Assembly (NCBI GenBank): GCA_907165135.1
Contig: OU015569.1
Span: 3,534,001-3,598,000, forward strand
Source of the DNA: Oikopleura dioica
Lineage: Eukaryota > Chordata > Appendicularia > Copelata > Oikopleuridae
Length of the DNA: 64,000 nt
Reading direction: 5' to 3'
Below are positions 35,701-47,666 of the stretch, in pieces; within the stretch, counting starts at the first letter, position 1; every line of letters starts with the position of its first letter. Below the pieces are notes generated by a model that saw only the letters and a program-made list of their open reading frames with translations, was not told the DNA's origin and did not search any database. Position numbers and translations under genes: made by a program.

Positions 35701-36726
35701 TTTGATGCTTCACCCGCGTTTTGTCGTGTTCCCCAAGAAATATCATTAAGATTTGCCACCATATACAGCTGGAGAAATATGAAGCAGCTCGGTATGAACA
35801 TAAAATAAATTATTCCACACATCAAATTAACGATTTCTCCGTGGCTCAGGGCAGCGATTCCATAAATAGCAGCTAAAGCTAAGAAAAAGAGGACATTTGG
35901 ATCAGCAACGCACTCGATCGCGTCAACTAACAACCCAATCATAACAGTGACCATCAGAATCGCATAGATAAATGTCAGGAATGATGCAAGTCCGATCTGC
36001 ACATTTTGGTTGTCGTAAAATCGACAAACTAGGGCAAAAATGACCACAGGGGTGCAAATGATGATGTATGCTAGGGCCGCTTCATCAGTAGGCATTTTGA
36101 TTGCAAAATTAAAGGCCTCAGAAAGCATCATCAGTGTTGTCGAGAGGCCGATAACTGTGAAGATAAGATTGAAGCCTTGGTACAAAACATAAGGAAACGA
36201 GATGTATGGGTTGTTTTTTCTGGCAAGCCATTGTTGCTGTATCAAGTCGTAAATATTTGCAGTAGTGCTCGGTCCCCATCGTTTTCGTTGCTTGAAAAAC
36301 TCCTCTAACTCTTCTGGTGCAAATGTAAAGCAATGTGAACCAGCTTCGTACTCGATTCGACCACCCTGCATAAGCATAAGAGTGCAAAGCCAACGATCTT
36401 CTCCCATGTCATACTGAAGCTTCTGCATCGGCGTTTCTGCATATTGACGGTACCGGGCCATCACGTTGTTGAATCGGAGATGATGGACTCGCATCAATGA
36501 AAAACAGCCTGGCGAGCAAAGAACACATCCCAAAACATGTTCGGTTGCCTTTTGTAGCCAGTGGCCAACTCCATATTCAAAACGTTGGTACCAGTTTATC
36601 CAACCGCCTCCAACGGGATGAATGCGCCCGCAAACAGCAGCCACTTTATCATTTCGAAGCATGCGCTCTAAGCAAAGTTCTAGAGCCGATGGTTTAAATC
36701 GAACATCACCATCCAAAGCTAAGATA
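32774..36726 (-). repeat. Tandem duplication, distal copy (3,953 bp)
   Basis: It matches 36,727-40,678 base for base everywhere I compared, except for one extra T in a T-run near 36,212-36,217. The two copies abut directly. The left breakpoint joins unrelated sequence (...CATTTCA|AGTCTAC) and the central junction reads CTAAGATA|AGTCTAC, with at most one base of shared sequence. Confidence 0.95.
32976..36726 (-). pseudogene. 5'-truncated duplicate of chitin synthase
   Basis: This copy keeps the coding sequence from LALDGDVRFKPSALELCL to the C-terminal end MKKSNSTGTLF. It therefore has the catalytic EDR and QRKRW motifs, the C-terminal membrane helices and the phosphoserine-rich tail, but lacks all N-terminal membrane exons, the nucleotide-binding first half of the catalytic domain, the start codon and the promoter. 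Its T-run has six Ts, so NNPYISFPYVLYQG follows WLARK in frame, unlike the proximal copy. It could be a true recent duplicate, in which case it is non-functional on its own unless used as alternative 3' exons, or an assembly artefact from merging two haplotypes. Confidence 0.8.
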
Positions 36727-39700
36727 AGTCTACTTACAGTAGGATAGGTAGTTCAAGGATTGGGGGCTCTTAAACCAACGCTTTTTGAAATCAAAAATTG
36801 CATTTGTACTCAAACACCAACGACTGATTATTAAAAATAAGTTTCTATTTTAAAAATAAACTTGAACAGAAAGCATAACATATAAACGGCTTGAGGTACA
36901 GGAGTGCATAGTGACAAAAAAAACTGAATCAGAAAAGTGTTCCAGTTGAGTTGGACTTCTTCATCGTCGACGAGGGCAATCTAACAGTAGATGAGTCGCC
37001 CATGTCCAAATCCTTGAACATTATAAGCGGGTCTTTTTCTTGCTTTTGAGAAAAGTCGGTGCCCGCATTTGAAGTTGTTTCTGCTTCTTTCTCGGGTGGT
37101 TTAACTGACGAGGAGAAGTTTGTCCCTGAAGAGCTTGCTTCTGAGTTCGAAAATGTTGTTCCTGATGTTCTTGGAGTTTTATCAAAGCTTGTTTTGGCTA
37201 AAGTAATCAATACATTTGCTGAAAGATTGCTTCGACTTACCTGATGGTTTTTTCAAAGCAGACTTTTTCGTCAATGCCCAGGCGCCTGTTTTACGAAGTT
37301 TCGAGGTTTTATCCTTTTCTTCGCCAACAGCAAACTTCACACCCCTCGGAACTGTTGGATAAGGATTAACCGGGTCAAAGGAGTCATTCGCATTTGAGAA
37401 GGAAGTCTCTACCGTCTCTATTTCTACATCTGCGGGAGAGGTGAAAGACGGATTATTGAGTCCCTTTTTCAGATGAGTTATTTCCGCGAAAACACTCTCG
37501 TCCGACATTCGTCGCCCTGACTTGTCTACGTGGTCGGCCAATCGATCAAGACTATCGTCAGAATCAGCAGCGCTGTCTTGCGAATCTCCAGAAATTTCAG
37601 AATCGCGGGGTTGTTCGTTCACCCTTTTTAGCCGCTGTTTTTCCTGAAGAAAATGTAATCAGTTGAATTTTAAATATTTCATTTCTGATTTCCCTTTCAG
37701 TTTGATGTACAAACATTTGATCGAATTTCTATTAATGTTCGTGCGTAACAAGTTATTACCAGTTTTAATTGCTTTTCTTCGATCGTGCGCCTCTCATCAG
37801 GAATTCGGATGTGTGCCATATAATGGTAAAATGTCGATATTCTAAAACAGTAGTTTTACGCTTCCGCTTTCCAAGTTCTAATGCGACCTGTGAGAAATCA
37901 TACAAATGAATTGAATGACAATCAAAACAATATAAAAGGCCATAAAGCAAAGAGTAAGCGGCTGAATTTCAATCTGGTACGTCGGATCTGGCTCCGTGTT
38001 ATTTAGTCCTGGAAAAAGTCCTGGCCCTCCAGGAAGCAGACTGTCTCGAGGAGCAAAATGACTGAAGGATGAGAAGGAAATCTGAGCTTCCGTGTCAGGT
38101 TCGCAAAAATCAGGAGCATCGTAGCCAATTTGTAGAAGACGATCACCAAATTGACGGAGCATCAGTCCGATCGTCTAAGCAATTTATTAGAAGGTTATAT
38201 TCGGTCAAGAGAGCACGGCGCTTACCATCCACAAGATGTTAGCGACAATGTAGAAAAGAAAGATATCATTTCTGAATTTAGCAAGTGCTTTCTTTCTTTC
38301 ATTCTGGAGTCGCTCTTTATCCACGTCAGAATACTCGCTGTCGACAATCTTGAGATGGCCATTTGCAGGATCCTGCAGACTTTTCCAAAAATTGTATTCT
38401 GGATCAGCTAGAGTATAAATTCGTGTTGTTGGCTCGAACGGCGCGTTGGGTTCCAAAAACCAGGAAAAGTAATCCAAATTACCGCGCATGGCACATTCGC
38501 TGTATTCTCTTAGTCGAATCTTGCGTATTTTTATTGTTTCATGATGAGTAGCACGGGGAACTGGAGACTATCACTTATGATTTCATGAGAATTCGGAACA
38601 GAAATATTACCTTTGACTTTGTTGGATAGGTGAAATACTCAAGGAGAAGGGACAAATGAATTGGTTCGGTGATAGTTGACACATTCAGAACTTGAAACAG
38701 TTTCCGCATAGTTTTCTATAATACAAATTAACATCATTAAAAACGAATTAATTGATACCCTTGTAACGCCTCCATAGTTGAGGTAGGATCGTTTCACCAG
38801 CTCGGTATCTCTACTCGAGTCATCAATGTCGATAGTCAGAACCTTTTTGATATTCTTGTATTGAGAGCTGATTAGTTCATTGAAAGATTTGTTGTGCTTC
38901 ATCAATGATTTTCTGAGGGAACACGCAGATTTCGACGAGACAACAGACTGCCGATTGTCTGTATTTTTTCTTAGCGAGTTGGTTACTCGTCTTTTTGTCA
39001 ATCGCTTCGTATGAGTACTCGAGTCGGGATTTGCTTTTTCTGTCTGCAATGGCGTAAAAACTTGAACTGGTTGGGTTGGAGGTGGAGCTAACTTTTTGGG
39101 AGATTTTTTCTTTTGCGCAACTGATGTTGTCTTTGTGTAGTCGAATCCTTCGTCGCGAATATTAAAGCCAAGCTCAGCTGTTGTGTATCTTTTCTTGATT
39201 TCTCCTGCTTCTACCGTTGTCGAGCTGTGCAATTCCATATCAGAGTGTCGCCGTAGTCGATGACTTGATGAATTTTATAGGATGATAATCGAACGGATGG
39301 GTACCTGAAATCAAACCATCCGTCTTCGTGGACAACCTCTTTCTTAACAATTTCTTCTTCATAGTCGTTGTTGTCTTCAGAGCTCTGATCTGTTTGAGTT
39401 TGCTGCTCTGCAACTAAAGTTGCTTGTTTGGGTTCTTCTTTGATAATTGAGTCCTTTTTGAGTGAGTTTCGCGTTAGTTCTAGGTCTTCTTCGTTGTTCG
39501 TATTTGGTTTGCTTTCGTTGGGACAGCAGCATTCATTGCAAGAAGATTCGCCTTAATATTTTCAAAGATAGTTTGATTTTAAAAATCATACCCATGCACA
39601 TGGAGCAAAAAGAGTTCATAATTCCACCAAATATTCCCATATCTTTCTTCTTCTTTGATGCTTCACCCGCGTTTTGTCGTGTTCCCCAAGAAATATCATT

Positions 39701-40678
39701 AAGATTTGCCACCATATACAGCTGGAGAAATATGAAGCAGCTCGGTATGAACATAAAATAAATTATTCCACACATCAAATTAACGATTTCTCCGTGGCTC
39801 AGGGCAGCGATTCCATAAATAGCAGCTAAAGCTAAGAAAAAGAGGACATTTGGATCAGCAACGCACTCGATCGCGTCAACTAACAACCCAATCATAACAG
39901 TGACCATCAGAATCGCATAGATAAATGTCAGGAATGATGCAAGTCCGATCTGCACATTTTGGTTGTCGTAAAATCGACAAACTAGGGCAAAAATGACCAC
40001 AGGGGTGCAAATGATGATGTATGCTAGGGCCGCTTCATCAGTAGGCATTTTGATTGCAAAATTAAAGGCCTCAGAAAGCATCATCAGTGTTGTCGAGAGG
40101 CCGATAACTGTGAAGATAAGATTGAAGCCTTGGTACAAAACATAAGGAAACGAGATGTATGGGTTGTTTTTCTGGCAAGCCATTGTTGCTGTATCAAGTC
40201 GTAAATATTTGCAGTAGTGCTCGGTCCCCATCGTTTTCGTTGCTTGAAAAACTCCTCTAACTCTTCTGGTGCAAATGTAAAGCAATGTGAACCAGCTTCG
40301 TACTCGATTCGACCACCCTGCATAAGCATAAGAGTGCAAAGCCAACGATCTTCTCCCATGTCATACTGAAGCTTCTGCATCGGCGTTTCTGCATATTGAC
40401 GGTACCGGGCCATCACGTTGTTGAATCGGAGATGATGGACTCGCATCAATGAAAAACAGCCTGGCGAGCAAAGAACACATCCCAAAACATGTTCGGTTGC
40501 CTTTTGTAGCCAGTGGCCAACTCCATATTCAAAACGTTGGTACCAGTTTATCCAACCGCCTCCAACGGGATGAATGCGCCCGCAAACAGCAGCCACTTTA
40601 TCATTTCGAAGCATGCGCTCTAAGCAAAGTTCTAGAGCCGATGGTTTAAATCGAACATCACCATCCAAAGCTAAGATA
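36727..40678 (-). repeat. Tandem duplication, proximal copy (3,952 bp)
   Basis: Partner of 32,774-36,726 and continuous with the 5' half of the chitin synthase gene on its right side. One T is missing from the T-run near 40,165-40,170 relative to the distal copy; this breaks the reading frame inside the catalytic exon. Confidence 0.95.
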
Positions 40679-43459
40679 TACGTTTTCTTTCTTTCCAAGT
40701 GTTCACTCTTTCCTTGTCCACCAGGCATGCTATACTTGCATGCATCCATCTTCCAGCCGATCAAATAATACATATACATGACCTGACTCCATCGCTTTCC
40801 CTTTTGGACAAGTTCTGCGTCCTTCAAGTGCACATGCATATTTGTCTGCCCAAAACTATAGTCTATCCGACCGCCATAAGGTGTAACCATCAAGACTTCA
40901 GTATTGATAACTTCAGATACACGTTCTTGTATTACTAGCTTCTTCAAAATCCGCTTGAACTGCTTGACAAAAAAATTAACGACTTTGTGTTCGTTTCCAC
41001 CATCGTCTGTCCAAATTTCATAACAATTGTCAAATAGAATATGGATTTCGATATTATAAAAATCACTGAGGTTCTTGCTACGTCGTTCTTCAACAGTTTT
41101 GATCAGTCGTATAAGAGATGTCATCAGAGTTGTCATTTCGGCTTCGTTTTCGTGCCAAAGAGTGGTGCAGACAAAGACCATTGGGATCGTTTGACCTTTG
41201 TTCCATAAGGCAGTTTTTATAGTGGTCCGTGAGCGATCAAAATTTACAGTCAACCGGGAAACTCGCTCTTCATATGTCTCCACTTCTTCCATGTCGACCG
41301 TATTCCGGTTCAGTATAACATCGAGTGCTGTGAACATTGCCCTGTATCCAGGGAGTATCATTATTTGCCGATCAAGTGCGTAAGTAGTTGAGTAGTCGGA
41401 CCAGATGTGTTCGGAAAGAATGATGAAAGAGAAAGTTCCGCAAACGATTCCAATGATGATTAAGTTGGTCGTAACAGCATCCGGAATCGTTGGATACCAA
41501 AGGTCACTTACTTCAAATATCTCGAAACATAACTGAAGAGCACATGCTGCTGGTGTCGCTAACAGCAGTGGAGCGCTAAAGCAGGCATACTGCAGTTTAA
41601 GTTTCACTGCAAGACGAGCAAAGTAAGAAGTAAGGAAGCCGGAAATGAGATGAACGCATACGAGAACGTCCATCCAACCTGCCTCAGTTAAACCATTCTC
41701 ATCTGTTTGGAACACCCCTAATAAAACATTTATTTGACTAGATGATACAGCAGCCATTTTGCTAATAAAATTTGTGGAAAGCTCTAATTATCCAAACAGG
41801 AGCTACGATATTAGGAGTGCTAACAGAGCTGGCAAAACTAAAAGCTCAAACATTTTCAGAACGAGTGAACTTTCGAAGCTCAAAAGATAGATTTGATTTC
41901 ACGAATTAAAATCCTTCGAGAATCTTCTATGATTTCAATAGAAACCTAACCTTCATAATGTTCGTGACTGAAGATGTTTGTCAGGGTCCCATCTTTAACA
42001 TAAACGGAAACAACAAACACAATCGTTATGACCACCATCTTGATTGACGAAATCATTGCGTAGAGTGGAAATATCTGAAGAGTAGGGTCCACGACTTGGG
42101 TATCAACCACATCAAATAATTGCGCCAAAGCTTTCTCCATCCCCAAAATCTCATTTGCACACTTCTTGACCTTTGAGCTGTCTGGTAATAATCTGGCAAA
42201 GTTCTTCCACCAAATTCCGCTCATTAAAATTATGCTCAGCGGAGCTAGACTTTTGAAAGGGTTAATCGAAATACAGTATTCCCATAAGTGTTTAAATAAT
42301 GAGCGAGAATTGACGGAAACGATATTTTCGATTACCCTAAATGAGATCGTAGACCATAAAGTTTGGAGACATAAAGACGGCGGCGATAATTGCTGCGGCT
42401 CCAGCAATGAAGGCAAGCACACAGACAGAACATTTCACGATTTTTAAAGTTTTATCTCTTCGCCAACGCAAATCTCTTACAGTAAGTCTTCAATATCTCT
42501 TTCAAGTAAACATTAAAACACATTCGCTTGATGTTAAATCATAAGACCTTCCTGAATTCTGAAAATTCCGCGACTATTTTGAAGATAAGCGGGACAAAAG
42601 TAACAAGTTGTCCAGATGCAATAATCAGGGGTCTTACCATGAGAGGGCAGATAAAGAAAGCGAAAATGCTTAGAAAATATAATTTCATCGTCAAATGAAA
42701 AAACAAAAAACCTTTGTGCTGCTACGAAAACCAATTCTAGTCCGGCAGGGAGCAAAATATGAAACCAGTCGATACTCTTGTCATTTTTTCGTATCAGCTG
42801 CGCCTGACGAAATATGCAGAAGTAAATGCAATTTGCGAAAGTATAAAGATTCGGGAGAATGAGCGCAAGCCAGAGATTGAAGCTATATCTTCCTAAAAGC
42901 TCGGGAGTAAATGCTGGCAGCTCAGAGAAAAGACTCTGTGCTCTGCCTACAGCTGGCACTAGATGAGAGGCGAGGACTGAAAATGTTCCCTGTTGTGTGA
43001 CCGCAGCTCTAAATGTTTTGTTTCATTTATAACAATTAATTTATTTACCCAAAAGTCAAAGCACTTAGAGTGAGCGCGAAGAGTACTCTCAGAAATATCT
43101 TCCAGTAGTGAATGAAGAAGGATATCTCTTCCGAGGTGTCCGGGTCTGCGCGAGCTTTGTTCCAATCTTTATCCTTGAAGGGATTTTTATCGACAAGACT
43201 CTCATCTTCTTGTAGAACACGCTCACTCTCAGCCCCACTGTTATCCGAGTTCAAAAATTATCGTTAGAGTTGGGTCAACAAAGAAACGTTTGAAACTCGT
43301 ACTTAGGTCACTTACATCGTCTGAAGGCTGCCGGCTCAGAAATGATCCGGCTGATTGTGCTGATCGAACGGAAGCTGCAGATGGTCGTGTAAGGTTAAAT
43401 CTGACAGTGGTCCTCGATCTCTCCTTTGGAATGTTTTCTGATGATTTTCTCTGTTCCAT
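36929..43459 (-). CDS. Chitin synthase, metazoan type
   Basis: A family 2 glycosyltransferase that polymerises UDP-GlcNAc into chitin at the plasma membrane. The N-terminus MEQRKSSENIPKERSRTTVR is cytosolic, followed by several exons of membrane helices (for example FALTLSALTFG, SFNLWLALILPNLYTFANCI). The long exon 40,084-41,757 holds the catalytic domain: MVFVCTTLWHENEAEMTTL, ILALDGDVRFKPSALEL, GRIHPVGGGWINWYQRFEYG, GEDRWLCTLMLMQGGR, and FFKQRKRWGPSTTAN (EDR and QxxRW motifs). Five or more helices follow (LSTTLMMLSEAFNFA onward), then long disordered exons, two helices (LFYIVANILWMV, FMAFYIVLIVIQFICM), and a serine-rich tail ending at 36929. One T is missing after WLARK near 40,165, so as given the frame breaks; the duplicate copy shows the intact frame. 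Its biological role here is not deducible from the sequence. Confidence 0.92.
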
Positions 43460-44071
43460 AGTTTAGAAATGGCTCACCTGGACCATGAAATAAACCGTTT
43501 TCTTGTTTCACTTCAGCTGAAATTGTTTGATATTCCTGAAACACACACTAGCACCTGTTTAAACGCGCACTTAGGCAATGATAGTGCTGCAGGACAGTGG
43601 CATTTGCGGGGCAGTTAGCCAGGAGACGCAAAGGAAAGCACCATGATCACACAACTTACCAACTAATCACTGTAAATGTTATTCTAAGACTGTGAACTCT
43701 TCCTTACATCGTTCAAACGGTTCGCTTTCAGAATAAATGAATAGTTTAGTTGTTACGTGGCAAATACTTTTTTTTAATTTATAGCTAAACAAGGGATGAA
43801 ATTATGGCTAAATTTTCTGGCGGCACCGGCACGGCACAACCCGGTGGTGGTAGTGCCTTTACTCGATGAGTGTAGTGCGCATGCGACATAAGAAGAGGAA
43901 AACAAATTCCCGACTCGACTCATTTTTTGCTGACCCGGAAGATTACCTGATTGGCCCCTAATTCGCCATCGCAAGAGATCTCGAGGAATTTCAACGGTGA
44001 TTCGTCCTAACTCACCTAAAAAAGTAGACGTATTACTGCCAGTACGTTTTAATAGGAACTCTGATTCAGAT
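43460..44071. other. Divergent intergenic region, chitin synthase and HORMA gene
   Basis: It separates two genes transcribed outward and must contain both 5' regions. It holds a partial MITE copy at 43,790-43,844. A CGTTTTAATAG acceptor at about 44,045-44,055 precedes the HORMA start. Confidence 0.5.
43790..43844. mobile_element. Partial MITE copy related to 28,230-28,323
   Basis: CAAGGGATGAAATTATGGCT, then AAATTTTCTGGCGGCACCGG and CACGGCAC, matches the left half of the 28,230 element with scattered changes. The right terminal repeat is not found, so the copy is truncated or rearranged. Confidence 0.55.
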
Positions 44072-45105
44072 ATGGACTGGAAAAATGCGGGTCGCAGAAG
44101 AGAAGAAACCTCACGAAGCCTATACGAAGAAGGTAATTTTTCACCTTACTCTTTGCGAGATAAGAACATGAAATTCTCACCGTGTTTTTGAGGGAGTTAG
44201 CAATTATTTAAGATCTTTCTGATGGACCACTTATGAACAAGGAACCATCTTCCCTCGACGATTCTCGCCGATTCGCGAAAAGAATAATCGCCATCGGGAT
44301 TTCTGAAATCTGTAGAAGAAGATTGGCCATTCCAGATGAGGAGTTCCTCGTCCGATGTGCCAGTTATCGTGGAACGATAGTCAAGGTATGACTTCAATTT
44401 CGATTGATTCGCTATGTTTATTTTCAGGTGTTGCATCCATTTATAGAGGGCAAAGATAGGAGAACGAATCGAGTAAGGAGATGGCTACGAACGATTTTAG
44501 ACTTGACCGAAAAGGACTGGCTGGAAAGCGTTTCTTTAGTGATTTGCAAAGAGGTAGAGATTTATCTTCTCGCGGTTATCTTGAGTCCATGATTTTTAGA
44601 AGTGCCGCCGATGTGCATTGAATCGATGGAGGGACACGCATTGTGCCAAATGCACCACTGAGAATCCAACGGAAGTCTATAATTTCCAGGTGGAAAAGTC
44701 TCTCTCGGGTGAAGTCAACGAGCAAGGGATCATCGATGATGTTCGGGTCGAGTTAACGAAAATTAGCGACAAGATGGTGTTTCAAAATTCCACACAAGAG
44801 CTTATCGAAGGAATCAAAAACAAAAACTTCACTTGTTACCCGCCAGGAACAAAACTATACTATGCGATAGTAAGGCAGCTAAACCGTTTTCCGCAAAATA
44901 TTTTTCTTAGCGTTTAACCTTGAACAAGAATGCGCCAGCCGTTTACAACGATGATCTGGGTGATCTCTGTGACCATGGCTGGCTCAACGGGTCAAAGCTC
45001 AGGAGAGTCAAAAATCCTTGCACCCCTCTTTCATATAAAGTCAAGACAAGGTTTCACGAGATTTCTGTCACTGGAATAGAGACTGCGGTCACTTATGATT
45101 GGTAG
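44072..45105 (+). CDS. HORMA-domain protein (HORMAD1/Hop1-like)
   Basis: HORMAD proteins coat meiotic chromosome axes and recruit checkpoint and recombination factors. The gene begins MDWKNAGRRREETSRSLYEE, then across an intron DLSDGPLMNKEPSSLDDSRR. The HORMA domain follows: FAKRIIAIGISEICRRRLAI, EEFLVRCASYRGTIVKV, VRRWLRTILDLTEKDWLESV, a C-x-x-C pair (KCRRCALNRWRDTHCAKC), EVYNFQVEKSLSGE, then RLTLNKNAPAVYNDDLGDLC matching the family L-x-Y-Y-D--T-P-x-D-Y-x-P-x-G-F segment, and FHEISVTGIETAV to the stop. Introns are 40-55 nt GT-AG. The two CxxC pairs within the fold are not usual for HORMAD1. No C-terminal closure motif or PHD finger is visible. NSMCE2 follows 251 nt downstream on the same strand. 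Confidence 0.7.
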
Positions 45106-45339
45106 TCTCTGTCTCCGTTTCTTTTTTACTTGCAACTGCCCATCATTTGTTATGTACTCAGGCCCAAACCGAGCAGATAATATGAGCTGGAACCTCCAGC
45201 ATGGAGGGTGCAAATTTTGTCGCTTTTCCCATTTCCGAATCTTCCTCGCTTCTGATTGGGCGCTCCAATCAAGAGCGCGCCCCGAATTTCTCGAGATCAG
45301 CCAGTTTGTTCTTTTTAGAGTTTGATTACGACTAAAATT

Positions 45340-45356
45340 CCTTTTTTTATCCTAGA
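45340..45356 (+). promoter_or_regulatory. Likely 3' splice/trans-splice acceptor before NSMCE2
   Basis: CTTTTTTTATCCTAG followed by a single A and the ATG at 45,357. It is a pyrimidine-rich acceptor abutting the start codon in the second gene of a same-strand pair. It could serve a 5' UTR intron or a spliced leader. Confidence 0.45.
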
Positions 45357-46824
45357 ATGGAGAGTAGTGACGACGAATTTTATGGCTACGATGATGATGA
45401 TGACATGGAGATCGGACCAGATGCTCAAGATGCGATCGACCAGATGTCTGATTCTGACGAAGAAGTTGCCGTGCCAGCTCCTGCTCCTGTCAATCCGGTG
45501 GGACGAAGGGAACGGTAAAGACTTCATTTTTTATTTCTCTTTTGAGTGATTTGTAAGACGCGACTCGGACAACAACTACTTTGCTGAATACGACGATAAC
45601 GGCTACCGAGTCCCGCGGCGAGAGCTTAGAGGTGGAACCTTGACGAGTGCTCCAAATCAGAATTATCGCTCTTCGCATTCTCCTTCCCGGGAAGCTAACA
45701 AGGAGAACTTGGACAGGTCTGTCAAGGAACATGCCGCGAAAACCATCGATCAGATCGACCAGGGCATGAAGTTAGCCACGATTACTTACAAAAACAGTAT
45801 ATCTTACAAAGTACGACAGAATTTAAAAATAAAGACTATCTATTCTTTAGCTTGATCTAGATAATATCGGAATTGCGCAAATTCCCGAAATGATCTACAA
45901 CTATCAAGTCCAGCTCGACTTCGATCTCTTAGACGACTTCGAAGAAAAGCTGCTTAGCGACCCATCGGGCATCAAGGCCGATATGGTTGCGAACGGCCTG
46001 ATGACCTGCTCGGAGGATGATAAGTTGGAAAATTTTCTGTGAGTCGTTGATAATTTATTATAATTCTGAATGTTATTTTGTAGTTTCGCGAAGCATGAGA
46101 ACAACGAAATAATCGCCGTAAACCAGTCGAAATACAAGAAGTTCAAGAAGGGAATTACGAAGAAAGCCGTCAAAGAGCTGAAAGAAACGGAGTGGAAGCT
46201 ACCAGAAGAAAAGATCAAAGAATGCGTTGATGCTGTCAAAGTGATTTCCGGCGAGGTACTTCGCGCGAAGCATATCAGTAACATTTACAAAAACCGCTCG
46301 AATTTCCCCATCGACAAATTAGATGAGGGTGAGTCTTTTCTCTCGTAGGATCGGAGAAACCTTTCTTATAGAACTTGATCGTCGGGAAGACATTTTCGAA
46401 GCTGATGTAGACGCTGAGGGCGCTGAGACAATGGCTCGCTTCACAAACAGCATGAAGCAATATCGACATCTCTTCAGAAACTACCTGGGAGACCAGGATA
46501 GCGAGGACGACGATCTTGTTATGGAGGAGGAGGATTTGGTTTCCAAATGCCCGATTTCGAAGACACCCATTCGAATGGCTGCCAGAACAACGGTACCGAA
46601 CTTCAACTAACGCTGTAGTAAAACGTTTTTAGTGCAAGCATATCTTCGACTATAACTCTTTGATCAATATTTACGAGCAGAAATTCGGAAAAAGAATCAA
46701 AGACAGACCAGAAGTATGCCCTCAGCCCGGCTGCCAGGCTGAATTTACGAAGCTCGATATCCGCAAGGACGAAATCTACCAACGAAAGCTTGACCTCGCC
46801 CGTGAAAATGGAGAAATCGATTAA
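45357..46824 (+). CDS. NSMCE2: SUMO ligase NSMCE2/MMS21-like
   Basis: NSMCE2 is the SUMO E3 subunit of the SMC5/6 complex in DNA repair and chromosome segregation. The C-terminal SP-RING reads CPISKTPIRMAART then, over a GT-AG intron, CKHIFDYNSLINIYEQKFGK and EVCPQPGCQAEFTKLDIRKD, giving the C-H-C-C zinc-ligand pattern and the family CPQ-x-GC motif. Before it lie helical segments (IDQIDQGMKLATITYKNSI, FKKGITKKAVKELKE) corresponding to the SMC5-binding helices. Unusual is an acidic N-terminal extension of about 110 residues (MESSDDEFYGYDDDDDMEIG), longer than in vertebrate NSMCE2 of about 250 residues. Six exons. The stop is at 46824. Confidence 0.85.
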
Positions 46825-47666
46825 ATATGTCTGTTTTCCTCTCACTAAAAGAAAATCAAATCTAGTTAACTTCTGCCATCTCATGTATTTTTATCGCTCT
46901 TTCTAAGGCACCCCGTCAGTATTTTTTTTCTTGGCTAGTTGGCTCATCTAGCTAGGCAAATAAAATTGCTGAGGGGGTTTCCCTCCAAATTTTTTTATCT
47001 ATTCAATTTGAAACCTCATAGAAACTCTTTCTATGAATCTTGCTTATTATAACTGAAATATCACTAAAAAAAACTCTAAATATTCCTAACGGTTGAACAA
47101 GCGTAATGTTTGCTTGCCTTTTTTGCACTGCCGCATACGCTGCATTGTAACAGAAAAGTTCAAAACGAATAAATAACTTCTATTGCAGTAGTTTTCATTC
47201 GTTAATTCTTTATGCTGAGGAACGCGACAGGGCAGGGATATTTACTTACTGCGAGAGACCAGATAGGTGGCTTAGACTTTTCAAAATCGCCACGGTATCG
47301 CCAGCATCTGGGGAAGAATTTCATATGAATTTCAAAATTCACGGACCCTTACAAAAGGGCAATAAGATTTGGTTCGGTTCTTATTTTCGAAGTTGTTTTT
47401 ACCGTTTTTGCGCCTTAATTTTGACTCTGGCGACATTTTTATCTGATGTGGGGTTTGTCTATGCGCGACCTTTTTTTCGGTTTCATTCGGCGTTCGAATC
47501 GCGCAGAGACAACCACCCTTGCACTTTTAGAGAGCAAAAAATCGGTTAGTAAAGGATTCAAGTTAATTCGCAGTTCTTTCGAACTCAATAGCATGCATGG
47601 AATGATAAAGCAGTACTGAGTGAATTTTGATACTCAAGAATCGAGATTTATTTGTTGTTTTTAGAA
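46825..47666. other. Intergenic, upstream of CKAP5
   Basis: An AT-rich spacer of 840 bases. A TTGTTTTTAG acceptor at 47,655-47,664 ends two bases before the CKAP5 start codon, suggesting a 5' UTR intron or trans-splicing. No other feature was recognised. Confidence 0.5.

Noticed and set aside
35580-36716. A second, independent chitin synthase gene
   Set aside because: The copy starts abruptly at the duplication breakpoint and lacks all N-terminal exons; it was treated as a truncated duplicate.
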